The notes: generated from the sequence alone by a model not told the origin. A DNA stretch of 7,326 bases from Prevotella sp. (GCA_031260865.1 JAISKQ010000227.1:1-7326), one strand, 5' to 3'; counted from the stretch's first letter, positions 1-7,181 are shown. Program-made: numbers and translations.

Positions 1-164
1 GAAGTAGACGGCGTTGGCTGACGCACGACAAGACCTCGGCGGGGCATTCGTATAATGTAATTGAACGTTTTGAACAGCGAGAGCAGAAGCGGAATTTATT
101 CCGATTATGCCGAGTCGCAAGAAACGACTAATGAAATTGAACCAATAAAATTTAAACAGGCTCT
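1..164 (-). repeat. Left copy of an outward-pointing repeat element (IS-end-like), cut by the window edge
   Basis: Read on the minus strand, this block starts at 164 with the head AGAGCCTGTTTAAATTTT and ends at the window edge with a 41-base stretch (41 to 1). That stretch is the reverse complement of 7229-7269 with 3 mismatches (38/41). The head also matches 7182 onward, so the same element lies at both window ends pointing outward. Between head and 41-base block this copy has about 77 more bases than the right copy. The extra part contains two small inverted repeats: CGGAAT/ATTCCG (90-95/98-103) and AGTCG/CGACT (113-117/125-129). On the plus strand bases 1-21 read as codons ending in TGA (EVDGVG-stop), which may be the tail of a gene outside the window, but seven codons cannot establish this. 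It could be an insertion-sequence end or a non-autonomous repeat; I cannot name the family. Confidence 0.6.
131..164 (-). repeat. AGAGCCTGT-headed dispersed repeat, copy 1 (inverted)
   Basis: The minus strand from 164 reads AGAGCCTGTTTAAATTTT, then ATTGGTTCAATTTCAT. It matches the heads at 807, 4514 and 7182 and is the only one of the four in inverted orientation. It forms the inner end of the left-edge element. It is followed directly, at 166, by the tail of the 201-bp repeat. Confidence 0.7.
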
Positions 165-165
165 T

Positions 166-199
166 AAAACTTAAAAAGTGACAAAAGTAACAGTTTTCG
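166..199 (+). repeat. Partial (tail-only) unit of the 201-bp repeat
   Basis: The bases AAAACTTAAAAAGTGACAAA followed by AGTAACAGTTTTCG closely match the tail of the full unit at about 410-442. The rest of this unit is missing, replaced on the left by the end of the inverted AGAGCCTGT element. The junction suggests that the element, or a rearrangement at its end, truncated an array that was once longer. Confidence 0.6.
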
Positions 200-267
200 C
201 TCTTTTCCTCTGTTTTTTTATTTGGCTTATTACTTTCAACTCAATACTCAATACTTATAACTTCTTT

Positions 268-468
268 CATTTATTTCAAAGACCTCTTCAACCAACAATT
301 AGTAAGTATTTTACTAGAATTCTAGAAAGTAACAAACGTGACACTTTTCAGTCATCGTCACTTCGCGCCATTCTTAATTTTCTTGTAAACTTGCAAGCTT
401 GTACACTCAAAACTAAAAAAAGTGACAAAAGTAACAGTTTTCGGGTAACACCGCTTCGCGCCAGTTTT
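268..468 (+). repeat. 201-bp tandem repeat, copy 1
   Basis: This unit runs from CATTTATTTCAAAGACCTCT to the base before the same words recur at 469, giving a period of 201 bp. It contains a perfect 12-bp palindrome CTAGAATTCTAG (314-325), a run with the palindromic words CTTGCAAG and CAAGCTTG (about 391-401), and two versions of a GTRACAAAMGTRACA word (about 326-350 and 415-445). The reading frame across it is a by-product of the repeat and is not annotated as a gene. Function is unknown. Confidence 0.85.
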
Positions 469-662
469 CATTTATTTCAAAGACCTCTTCAGTCAACAAT
501 TAGTAAGTAGCGTACTAGAATTCTAAAAAGTAACAAACGTGACACTTTTCGGTCATCACCGCTTTGAGCCATTCTTAATTTTCTTGTAAACTTGCAAGCT
601 TGTACACTCAAAACTAAAAAAAAGTGATAAAAGTAACACTTTTCGGGTAACACCGCTTCGCG
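469..662 (+). repeat. 201-bp tandem repeat, copy 2
   Basis: This is the second unit, offset from copy 1 by 201 bp and by 202 bp after an A-run that is one base longer (8 against 7 A, ending at 623). Differences are scattered substitutions, for example GTAGCGTACT for GTATTTTACT near 507 and GTGATAAAAG for GTGACAAAAG near 623. The 12-bp palindrome of copy 1 is reduced here to TAGAATTCTA (516-525). The match stops at CGCTTCGCG (about 654-662), where the C6/G6 tract begins. Confidence 0.85.
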
Positions 663-664
663 TA

Positions 665-690
665 TCCCCCCTCGGGGGGACAAAGGGGGG
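665..690 (+). other. C6/G6/G6 tract able to form two alternative hairpins
   Basis: The tract has C6 at 666-671, G6 at 674-679 and a second G6 at 685-690. The C-run can pair with the near G-run (about 5 bp closing a CTCG loop) or with the far one (6 bp, 13-base loop). No U-run follows, so it is not a standard intrinsic terminator. It sits exactly at the end of the tandem-repeat array. Its role is unknown. Confidence 0.5.
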
Positions 691-806
691 CTAACTTGTA
701 ACTGTTTTCTATTAGATAATTTCGCAAAAAAGAGATGACGGTTTTTAGCTGTTTGGCAAAAATAATTTATGTTATAAAAAGTTAAAATATTTTTGTTGAT
801 GTATTC

Positions 807-858
807 AGAGCCTGTCTAAATTTTATTGTTCAATTATATCCGCGCGCAATCACAGATT
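807..858 (+). repeat. AGAGCCTGT-headed dispersed repeat, copy 2 (left flank of the GLPGLI/barrel pair)
   Basis: This 52-base block matches 4514-4565 at 45 of 52 positions without gaps, and both end in the same 19-base word CCGCGCGCAATCACAGATT. The first 30 bases also match the heads at 164 (inverted) and 7182, but those two lack the CCGCGCGC part. The family is therefore modular: a common head with at least two kinds of body. This copy and 4514-4565 are in direct orientation and enclose the two-gene unit. Confidence 0.75.
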
Positions 859-982
859 ACTTGTCTTCCTTTCGTGCAAAGTCGCGACAGGAAGGCGAAC
901 AATAAAACCGTATCCGAGATTCATCCTATTACTTTTTATCAAAAAAACATTTATTTTATTTTTACCATATCAATTATTCACA

Positions 983-990
983 TATATTTG
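983..990 (+). promoter_or_regulatory. Bacteroides-type promoter (-7 box) for the GLPGLI/barrel operon
   Basis: TATATTTG matches the Bacteroidota -7 consensus TAnnTTTG exactly. The -33 region is only a poor match (TTTA at 961-964, spacer 18) to the TTTG consensus. A transcript starting a few bases after 990 would have a leader of about 40 bases before the ATG at 1036. The leader is A-rich and has no clear Shine-Dalgarno sequence, as is common in this phylum. Confidence 0.6.
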
Positions 991-1035
991 CTTCCGTTAA
1001 TTTAATTGTCTAATCAAAAATAAAAACAAGAGCGA

Positions 1036-1896
1036 ATGACTAAATTTATTTTCATTTCTGTTTTATCTTTATTATGGGCTGTGAATATTACAGCTCAAAT
1101 TGATGTACAGTTCGATAAGAATACAACATTCAAATCTACACCTGTTAAAGACATTGACACGGAGGTCATGCGTTGTCTGTACCTTCAAAAATTACAAAAC
1201 GACAGTTTAAACCCCTTTAGCATGAAAGAAAACACAATGCTTTTACAAATAGGAGAAACCTGCTCTAAGTATTTCGATTATAAAAAATTTCAAGGGGACT
1301 TATTCCTTAAGCAAATAGAAGGGGAAGAAAAAAGTCCAACAGAGGCGACACGGTTGTTCTCACAATATATGGTTATGGAAAAAGGATCTGACCCACTTAA
1401 CATATTTAAGAACTATCCAACCGGAAAAATCACCACTACGGATAGGATTCCTTTTAATTATTATATTTATGAAGAAGACATTGTCGCTCCTAAATGGAAA
1501 CTCGGTACAGAAACAGTTGTCATTTGTAATTACCAATGTAAAAAAGCGACGACCCTGTTTCGCGGCAGGAATTACACAGCATGGTACACCCCTGATATAC
1601 CGATGAATAATGGTCCGTGGAAATTTCAAGGCTTGCCCGGATTGATTTTGAGAGTAGAAGATGATAAAAAGCAAGTTTCATTTGAATGTATCGGCATAGA
1701 AAAGTCGAAACAAGGGGAATTAATATACATGACTGAAAGTCTATATATAAAAACAACTAAAGAAAAATTTAATCAGACAAGAAAAAAATACCTTGATAAT
1801 CCCGCCGCTTTTGTTTCAGGTGGAGGATTAGTAAAAGACATGCCTCTCGAGGCTTCGAAAAAACGCCCGTACAATCCGATAGAGCTAAGCGAATGA
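1036..1896 (+). CDS. GLPGLI family exported protein
   Basis: This 286-residue protein belongs to the GLPGLI family, a Bacteroidota-specific group of unknown function named after its best conserved motif. The motif is intact at residues 199-204, inside the usual context GPWKFQGLPGLILRVED. It is preceded by the family-typical stretch with Y-x-C-K-K-A, GRNY, AWYTPDIP (about 166-189). Residues 1-20 form a signal peptide (K3, a hydrophobic core, cleavage probably near TAQ at 19-21). There is no lipobox, so the mature protein should be soluble in the periplasm. Length is normal for the family. The start is supported by the signal peptide and by the promoter box 46 bases upstream. The stop overlaps the next start (ATGA), so the two genes are probably co-transcribed and translationally coupled; GLPGLI genes are often found next to such barrels. 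Whether it folds, loads or docks on the barrel is inference. Confidence 0.9.
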   Translation: MTKFIFISVLSLLWAVNITAQIDVQFDKNTTFKSTPVKDIDTEVMRCLYLQKLQNDSLNPFSMKENTMLLQIGETCSKYFDYKKFQGDLFLKQIEGEEKSPTEATRLFSQYMVMEKGSDPLNIFKNYPTGKITTTDRIPFNYYIYEEDIVAPKWKLGTETVVICNYQCKKATTLFRGRNYTAWYTPDIPMNNGPWKFQGLPGLILRVEDDKKQVSFECIGIEKSKQGELIYMTESLYIKTTKEKFNQTRKKYLDNPAAFVSGGGLVKDMPLEASKKRPYNPIELSE

Positions 1897-4502
1897 GATA
1901 TGTTGCCTTGGTCTATTTTTTGCTGTTTTCTTTAACCTTTTCCGCGCAAATATCCGTGCAAGGTGTTGTGAAAGATAAAGGGACGAATAAGGCAGTACAA
2001 AACGCCGTCGTTACCTTATCCGCTGAAAATGACATAGTAGGATATGACATAACCAATGAAAACGGTGAATTTTTTTTAAAAGCGGAAACAAATATAAGTT
2101 CATTAACGATAAATATTTCATTACTGGGATACACACCTCAGACGATACAGTTTCAAAATAAAAAAGAGAGACTGCAAATCTATTTGCAACCTGCCGAAAT
2201 ACAGCTAAAAGAAATAAAAATAAGTTCAAACGCTATTTGGCAAAAGGAGGATACTTTAGTTTATAGCGTCAGGGCATTTCAATCGGCTCAAGACAGGAAA
2301 ATAGGAGACATATTGAAGAAGCTCCCGGGAATTCAAGTGTCTGAAAATGGGGCAATACAATATAATGGCGTTCCGATCAATAAATTTTATATCGACGGGA
2401 GCGATTTATTAGAGAGTAAATATGGAATCGCGACAAATAATGTTCCTGTCGACGCCATAACAAATATAGAGGTCATACAAAATCATCAACCTGTAAAGGT
2501 ACTGAAAGACGTGGTCGTGTCGGATCAGGCGGCTATAAATCTCAAAGTAAAGAATAACAGGATGTCTCAACCCGTTGGCGAAGCCAAATTAGGTGGAGGA
2601 TACTCCGAAAATGATTTTTTGTACGACGTTAACGCCCTTGCTATGCAAATACAAAAAAAGAATCAAATGTTGGTCATGTATAAAACAAATAATACAGGGG
2701 TAGATATCGCGTCTGAATTAACAAATCATACATTAATAACGGCGGAAAACAACATAAGGAAACCTTTGAATTCATCAATTCTTAGTGGAATAGAGGGTCT
2801 AAGCGCTCCCCCATTGGAAGAAGAACGCTATTTATTTAACAAAACCCACCTGCTTACTATAAATAATTTATGGAAATTAAATGATGATAAGCAATTAAGA
2901 GTAAACATCAATTACTTAAATAATAAGATTAACCGGACATTATATCAAAACAGTTCTTATGTTTTATTAGATTCCACGATATTTATTCCGGAAATAGAAA
3001 AATATTCAAAAAGGAACGACTTATTGGATGGTATTTTGACATACACCAATAATAGTAAGGAAAATTATATTAATAATCAAACAAAGGTATCGGCGGAGTG
3101 GAATAAAACAGCATCGGATATTTACACAGAGGCGTATATAAGAGAACATTATAAAACGCCGTTGTATTATATACATAATGATTTAAATGTAACGAAAAAG
3201 ATAAGAGGGCGGATATTTAATATTTCCTCATATATTCAGTATTCCTCTTTGCCTCATCATCTGTATGTGGAGATAGACACACTTGATAATAAATCGGATC
3301 AAAAAATAAATCACCGCGGTTTTTACACACAAAACAGTACTTCTTTAACTTTTTTGAAAAGAAACTCTTCTTTTAAGATTGACTTTTGCGTAGAGGGTTC
3401 ACTCGAAAACTTAAAATCCGATTTAGACCATTATTATCGACTGCCAAAAGATAGCCTGCAAAATAACATCCATTTCGACTATATAAAATTTCAGGTGACC
3501 CCTTCTTATACACTTCAAATGAGAAAGAGCCGATTAAGTATAGAAACGCCTGTTAATCAGCGGTTATTAAGCGTAAAGGACACATATTCAGGCAAGGATA
3601 AGAACTATAATATATATATAGATCCTCAAATAAGATATAAATATATAATGAATGTCTATTGGGAAGCAAACCTTTCATACAGATATACTCATGATATAGG
3701 GGATATAACTGATTTTATTCATTCGTTTATAATGACAAATTACAGGACAATAATCCAAAAGTCAGGAATTTTAGCAAAAAGAAACGGGCAATCTGTTAAT
3801 CTCAGAATCAACTATAAGAACCCTGTTTCCACTTTGTTCGCGAATACAAATATTTATTATCGAACATCAAAAATCAATACGCTGAATCAACAAGATTTTT
3901 CCTCTACTCAAGCCGCTATATCAGATGTCGCGTTCGATAATTCTTCACATATATGGATTTGGAACGGTTATATCGGAAAATATGTGGACGCGATAAAAAC
4001 AAATTTTTCTATATCAACATCATACAGCAACATTAATTCTAAAAAACGCCAACAATCAGTTTTATATTCTATTAGTTCAACTATGTGGAATGTAAATACG
4101 AAAATAAATACGAAAATCAACGATCATGTAGTCGTTGAATACAAAGCGGATTTAGTCAAAGATATATTAAGCGTCAAAAACGATATTAGTCCTATTAAGA
4201 CATCCGTTTATCGTATAAATCAAAAATTATCAAGCTGTTATCTTGTGAATAAAGAAATCGAACTATTTATTGACTTAGAACATTTACATAATAAGATTAC
4301 GGACGACTTGACCTCAAATATATTTTTCGCTAATACAGGATTCAAATACAAGCACAAACAATTTGAATATTCTCTTTCTTGTAATAATATATTCAACAAA
4401 AAGGATTATTCATATACAATATATAATACGTTAAATACATACAATTATTTATATAAAATAAGACCAATTAATGTATTAGGTTCTATTTGTTTTAGATTTT
4501 AG
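1893..4502 (+). CDS. TonB-dependent receptor-like outer-membrane barrel with carboxypeptidase-regulatory-like domain
   Basis: This 869-residue protein has the order usual for Bacteroidota outer-membrane receptors. Residues 1-18 are a signal peptide (cleavage near FSA|Q). Residues 20-100 are a CarboxypepD-reg-like domain beginning QGVVKDKGTNKAVQNAVV and including NENGEFFL. Residues 106-112 (KEIKISS) lie where these proteins carry a TonB-box-like strand. Residues 115-220 are a plug domain with DILKKLPGIQV, YNGVPINKFYIDG and a VPVDAITNIEVI segment. The rest is a barrel rich in alternating polar and aromatic strands, ending in phenylalanine (CFRF) as expected of a C-terminal beta-signal. It is shorter than typical SusC proteins (about 1000 residues) and there is no susD partner; its partner is the GLPGLI gene, which it overlaps by 4 bases. 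The substrate cannot be inferred. The gene is AT-rich, with 60-base lines at 27-28% GC (2641-2700, 4321-4380). Confidence 0.88.
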   Translation: MRYVALVYFLLFSLTFSAQISVQGVVKDKGTNKAVQNAVVTLSAENDIVGYDITNENGEFFLKAETNISSLTINISLLGYTPQTIQFQNKKERLQIYLQPAEIQLKEIKISSNAIWQKEDTLVYSVRAFQSAQDRKIGDILKKLPGIQVSENGAIQYNGVPINKFYIDGSDLLESKYGIATNNVPVDAITNIEVIQNHQPVKVLKDVVVSDQAAINLKVKNNRMSQPVGEAKLGGGYSENDFLYDVNALAMQIQKKNQMLVMYKTNNTGVDIASELTNHTLITAENNIRKPLNSSILSGIEGLSAPPLEEERYLFNKTHLLTINNLWKLNDDKQLRVNINYLNNKINRTLYQNSSYVLLDSTIFIPEIEKYSKRNDLLDGILTYTNNSKENYINNQTKVSAEWNKTASDIYTEAYIREHYKTPLYYIHNDLNVTKKIRGRIFNISSYIQYSSLPHHLYVEIDTLDNKSDQKINHRGFYTQNSTSLTFLKRNSSFKIDFCVEGSLENLKSDLDHYYRLPKDSLQNNIHFDYIKFQVTPSYTLQMRKSRLSIETPVNQRLLSVKDTYSGKDKNYNIYIDPQIRYKYIMNVYWEANLSYRYTHDIGDITDFIHSFIMTNYRTIIQKSGILAKRNGQSVNLRINYKNPVSTLFANTNIYYRTSKINTLNQQDFSSTQAAISDVAFDNSSHIWIWNGYIGKYVDAIKTNFSISTSYSNINSKKRQQSVLYSISSTMWNVNTKINTKINDHVVVEYKADLVKDILSVKNDISPIKTSVYRINQKLSSCYLVNKEIELFIDLEHLHNKITDDLTSNIFFANTGFKYKHKQFEYSLSCNNIFNKKDYSYTIYNTLNTYNYLYKIRPINVLGSICFRF

Positions 4503-4513
4503 TTGTTTCTTTA

Positions 4514-4565
4514 AGAGCCTGTTCAACTATTACTGTTCAATTGTTTCCGCGCGCAATCACAGATT
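4514..4565 (+). repeat. AGAGCCTGT-headed dispersed repeat, copy 3 (right flank of the GLPGLI/barrel pair)
   Basis: This is the direct-orientation partner of 807-858 (45/52 identical), starting 11 bases after the barrel gene's stop. Similarity ends shortly after the shared CAATCACAGATT. The pair of copies leaves 3.7 kb between corresponding positions, containing exactly the promoter and the two genes. Confidence 0.75.
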
Positions 4566-4775
4566 CACAATTCGCGCCCGATAATTCATAATTCATCCAC
4601 TTTTTTATTTAAACTGTCAAAAAAACAAGCGAAAGCTGTGAACAAAATAGCTTTAACAAGCTTGTAATTAGCTTTTAAAAATTGAAAATTGATGGAATGT
4701 AATGCGGTCGGTAGTTGTTTCATAATTCATACCCGATTATTCACAATTCAGCTACTTTTAATTTAAAACCGTCAA
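4564..4775. repeat. Degenerate direct repeat in the convergent gap (4564-4620 and 4719-4775)
   Basis: Two 57-base segments offset by 155 bp agree at about 44 positions. Both contain TTCAyAATTC words, a CCCGAT core and a run ending GTCAA. The words TTCATAATTCAT and TTCACAATTC recur within and between the segments. The low complexity makes common origin likely but not certain. No gene is seen between the barrel stop (4502) and the tamL stop (4782). Confidence 0.45.
4619..4664 (-). terminator. Probable intrinsic terminator of the tamL-like gene
   Basis: On the minus strand a two-part stem forms. ACAAGC (4664-4659) pairs with GCTTGT (4629-4624), and AAAGCT (4653-4648) pairs with AGCTTT (4636-4631), with an 11-base loop and a small asymmetric bulge. 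The stem is followed directly by a T-run (4623-4619). It lies about 120 bases past the tamL stop. On the plus strand no T-run follows the stem at once, so it fits tamL better than the barrel gene. The stem is AT-rich and so only moderately stable. Confidence 0.45.
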
Positions 4776-4781
4776 CTTGTT

Positions 4782-7100
4782 TTAGAACGGGTATCCTATC
4801 CCGAAATGCAAAGCCATACGGTTTAGGCGCGGCTTCAACAAGACGAAACGATCCGATTGATCATAGCCGGGATCATACGCCGGCATCCCCAGATCGAGAC
4901 GAAGCAGGAGAAATCCCAAGTCTAAACGAAGCCCCATACCGTAAGAAAGAGCTATTTCCTTATAGAAGTTCTTAAATTGAAATTGACCTTCGGGCTGGGT
5001 TTTATAATCTTTCAGCGTCCATATATTTCCGGCGTCCACAAACTGGGCAAATTCGATAAGCGAAGTCAGTTTATACCTGTTTTCAACGCTTAATTCAAAC
5101 TTCATATCCCCGGTCTGATTCACAAAGTCGCTTCTTACTCCATCCGGTCGTTGATAGGAACCGGGACCAAGAGAACGGGTACTCCATCCGCGTATGCTAT
5201 TTGCCCCGCCCGCGAAAAAACGCCGTTCAAAAGGGAGTACATCCGAATTGCCATAAGGATGAGCCATCCCCAAACCGATACGATATGCCACCGAATGTAC
5301 CTTCGAAAAAGAGAATGTCTGTGAATATTCCATACTCCCTTTCACATATTCGGCATAAGCGACGCCCAATATTTTTTTTTGCCCTGTCTTTTCATCTTTT
5401 TTAGCGCCGTTGATGGTTGTCGCCAGCCGGGGCAAAGCGCCCGCCACCTCTATCGAGCCGCGCAGGGTATAGGTAGGACGAGAAGAATTTAGCCGCCGTC
5501 CGTTGACTAAGGTAACCGTGTATGCCGTACGCGAAACCAGCTGGTCTCTATAGCTTTCTTTTAGCAGAGGATTGGGATTCTTGGGATTGTTCAGGTAAAT
5601 ACTGTCGAAAGTATGCGACACATAAGGCATACGGATATAATTAATATCCAACAAGTCAAGCGCGTGCCTTAAGCGGTTTCTTTTGGTCGTCCATCCGTAA
5701 TTCAGCGTTGTGTTAAAGAACTGGCGCGTATATTCCTGACGGTGTTGATCGGTAAGTCCGACCGAAACCTTTGTTGATGCGGAAGGCTGTTCCCTCCACG
5801 CTTTTTTTAGCCACGGAAACAGGAACATCGGAAAGGATATGCCGGTTTCCACGCCATACTCATAATAGTTGGAACTCATCAGATTCGCGTCCTTCTTCCC
5901 GGCGATAAATTCATAAGCCCCTTTCAACTTAATATAGAACTGCTCCCCTCCATTAAAGAGGTTTTGGTGTTGGTACGACACACTTGGAGCGACGCCTACG
6001 TCCCCGGCGGAATTTGTCCCATCCAGTCCCGCCTTGAACCAATGCGCGTTTGCCGGAAGCAATATGATTGTGGCGTCCAATAAACGTGTGCTGTCTTCGG
6101 CGGAAGGCGTGACGGAAATATTCGCTTGCTTAATCGCGACCATCTTACTATATGCCTCGTAAGTGCCATTCAGGGCATAATCTGAAAAATAGCTTCCTTT
6201 ACGCAGAAAATTGTTGCGGGCAATCGTTGAATTACGTAAGAAATTATTCCTGCCGTGTATAATTTTTATCCCTTTATAATCCACCGTGTCGGCATTTCTA
6301 AAAAACCATCTGTTTGTATTCAGCTGACCATCGCCTCCTCTTCTGTCGGTAAGGCTATTGATTCCTGAAACAACCGTGACGTTGTTTATCCTGTATTGAG
6401 GATAAGGCAGGCTATCCTTTGCCGGATAAACATCAAGGAACAAATCGACCTGATGCGAGTTGAGCGTTGTATCGGCTTTAAAATAGACGTACTCTTTCGA
6501 GAAATTGTAATAGCCAAAATTTCGCATTATATTATTTACTCTCAGCCGTTCTTCTTCCATCATATCCACATCGAACATATCCCCCCCGTTCAGATAGGGC
6601 TTCATTGGCATCCTGCTCATAATACGCGCCATGGTGGTGTCGCTGATGGTATATTTATAATCGCGGATAAGATAAGGCGTTCCACCCTTCAGGTTGTAGG
6701 TGACAGCTATTTTATTTCCTTTTATTTTCAAGGTGGTGTCCGCTTCCGCGTTCAGATAGCCTTGATTATTCATCTGTTTCAGTAATTGATTTTTAGATGT
6801 TTGCGTCTGCGATGGACTGTAAATGACGGGGGCTTGCCCGATCTTCCATATAATCTTATTTATCCATGTGGAATCTTGTCCGGCTATGTTATATATCTTC
6901 AGTCCCAATTTACCTAATAAAGGAAGGGTCGTGTTTGGCTGTTGGCGCACAAAGTCCTCTAAGTCCGAAGTAGCGTTTTTTGTATCATGCTTTATGGTGA
7001 AACCATCCAATAAATAACTTCCTTCCGGAATGTTTTTAGTTGTGCTACATGCCGTAAGAATAAAAATAAGAGTAATAAATAAGAATCTGTTCTTTTTCAT
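4782..7100 (-). CDS. tamL: TamL-like outer-membrane lipoprotein, BamA/TamA (Omp85) family
   Basis: Numbering from the chosen start, this protein has 772 residues and is read on the minus strand. Residues 1-18 form a lipoprotein signal with lipobox LTAC (Cys18), then STTKNIPEGSYLLDG, a start typical of the lipidated TamA-like proteins of Bacteroidota. About 35-335 are POTRA-like repeats, for example NQLLKQMNNQGYLNAEAD and MFDVDMMEEERLRVNNIMRN. About 355-772 form the Omp85 barrel, with the diagnostic L6 motif FFAGGANSIRGW (IRGW at 636-639) and a C-terminal LHFGIGYPF ending in the aromatic residue needed for barrel insertion. An in-frame ATG three codons upstream (7109) is possible. I prefer 7100 because it starts MKKNRFLF, a normal signal-peptide beginning, and because the promoter box at 7127-7120 leaves almost no leader for 7109. 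TamL normally works with the inner-membrane-anchored TamB; no tamB lies in the window. A BamA paralogue is the main alternative. Confidence 0.87.
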   Translation of the reverse strand: MKKNRFLFITLIFILTACSTTKNIPEGSYLLDGFTIKHDTKNATSDLEDFVRQQPNTTLPLLGKLGLKIYNIAGQDSTWINKIIWKIGQAPVIYSPSQTQTSKNQLLKQMNNQGYLNAEADTTLKIKGNKIAVTYNLKGGTPYLIRDYKYTISDTTMARIMSRMPMKPYLNGGDMFDVDMMEEERLRVNNIMRNFGYYNFSKEYVYFKADTTLNSHQVDLFLDVYPAKDSLPYPQYRINNVTVVSGINSLTDRRGGDGQLNTNRWFFRNADTVDYKGIKIIHGRNNFLRNSTIARNNFLRKGSYFSDYALNGTYEAYSKMVAIKQANISVTPSAEDSTRLLDATIILLPANAHWFKAGLDGTNSAGDVGVAPSVSYQHQNLFNGGEQFYIKLKGAYEFIAGKKDANLMSSNYYEYGVETGISFPMFLFPWLKKAWREQPSASTKVSVGLTDQHRQEYTRQFFNTTLNYGWTTKRNRLRHALDLLDINYIRMPYVSHTFDSIYLNNPKNPNPLLKESYRDQLVSRTAYTVTLVNGRRLNSSRPTYTLRGSIEVAGALPRLATTINGAKKDEKTGQKKILGVAYAEYVKGSMEYSQTFSFSKVHSVAYRIGLGMAHPYGNSDVLPFERRFFAGGANSIRGWSTRSLGPGSYQRPDGVRSDFVNQTGDMKFELSVENRYKLTSLIEFAQFVDAGNIWTLKDYKTQPEGQFQFKNFYKEIALSYGMGLRLDLGFLLLRLDLGMPAYDPGYDQSDRFVLLKPRLNRMALHFGIGYPF

Positions 7101-7119
7101 TAAATGCATTTACATCTTA

Positions 7120-7127
7120 CAAAGATA
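7120..7127 (-). promoter_or_regulatory. Bacteroides-type -7 box upstream of the tamL-like gene
   Basis: The minus strand reads TATCTTTG from 7127 to 7120, an exact TAnnTTTG match. A start of transcription a few bases downstream gives a leader of only about 14 bases to the ATG at 7100. The -33 element at the expected 19-20 base spacing is poor (around CGTTC); a TTTG exists but only 10 bases upstream of the box. Confidence 0.5.
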
Positions 7128-7181
7128 GAATGTTTGACAAATAGATGAACGTAAAAATGTTAAGATTCATCTATAAAGTTT

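Larger units (their letters stand above)
691..1035. other. AT-rich non-coding stretch upstream of the GLPGLI gene
   Basis: No credible gene is seen here on either strand. The stretch holds the direct-repeat copy at 807-858 and an inverted repeat CTTCCT/AGGAAG (865-870/889-894) whose spacer contains the perfect palindrome GTCGCGAC (881-888). The last 80 bases are very AT-rich and carry the promoter at 983-990. A second match to the promoter box, TATTTTTG at 788-795, has no upstream partner at the right spacing. Confidence 0.6.

Noticed and set aside
178..510. 110-residue open reading frame from a GTG, plus strand
   Set aside because: It lies across the 201-bp tandem repeat, its protein repeats only because the DNA does (FHLFQRPLQ twice), and it has no promoter or recognisable domain.
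166..662. CRISPR array
   Set aside because: The unit is about 201 bp and repeats as a whole; there are no short repeats with unique spacers of constant length and no cas genes.
489..683. 64-residue open frame, minus strand
   Set aside because: It lies entirely in the repeat unit and the C6/G6 tract with no coding signs.
788..795. TATTTTTG as a second promoter for the GLPGLI operon
   Set aside because: It fits TAnnTTTG, but such boxes are expected by chance in AT-rich DNA. The nearest TTTG (752-755) is too far upstream, and the leader would cross the 807-858 repeat.
1360..2229. Minus-strand open frames opposite the GLPGLI gene and the start of the barrel gene
   Set aside because: They are antisense shadows of two confidently identified genes and resemble no family.
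4715..4975. 86-residue plus-strand frame overlapping the 3' end of the tamL-like gene
   Set aside because: Most of it is antisense to the conserved barrel end, and the rest lies in the degenerate repeat.
6396..7017. Plus-strand frames of 129 and 64 residues opposite the N-terminal half of the tamL-like gene
   Set aside because: They are antisense to the POTRA region and signal segment of an intact gene, with no independent support.
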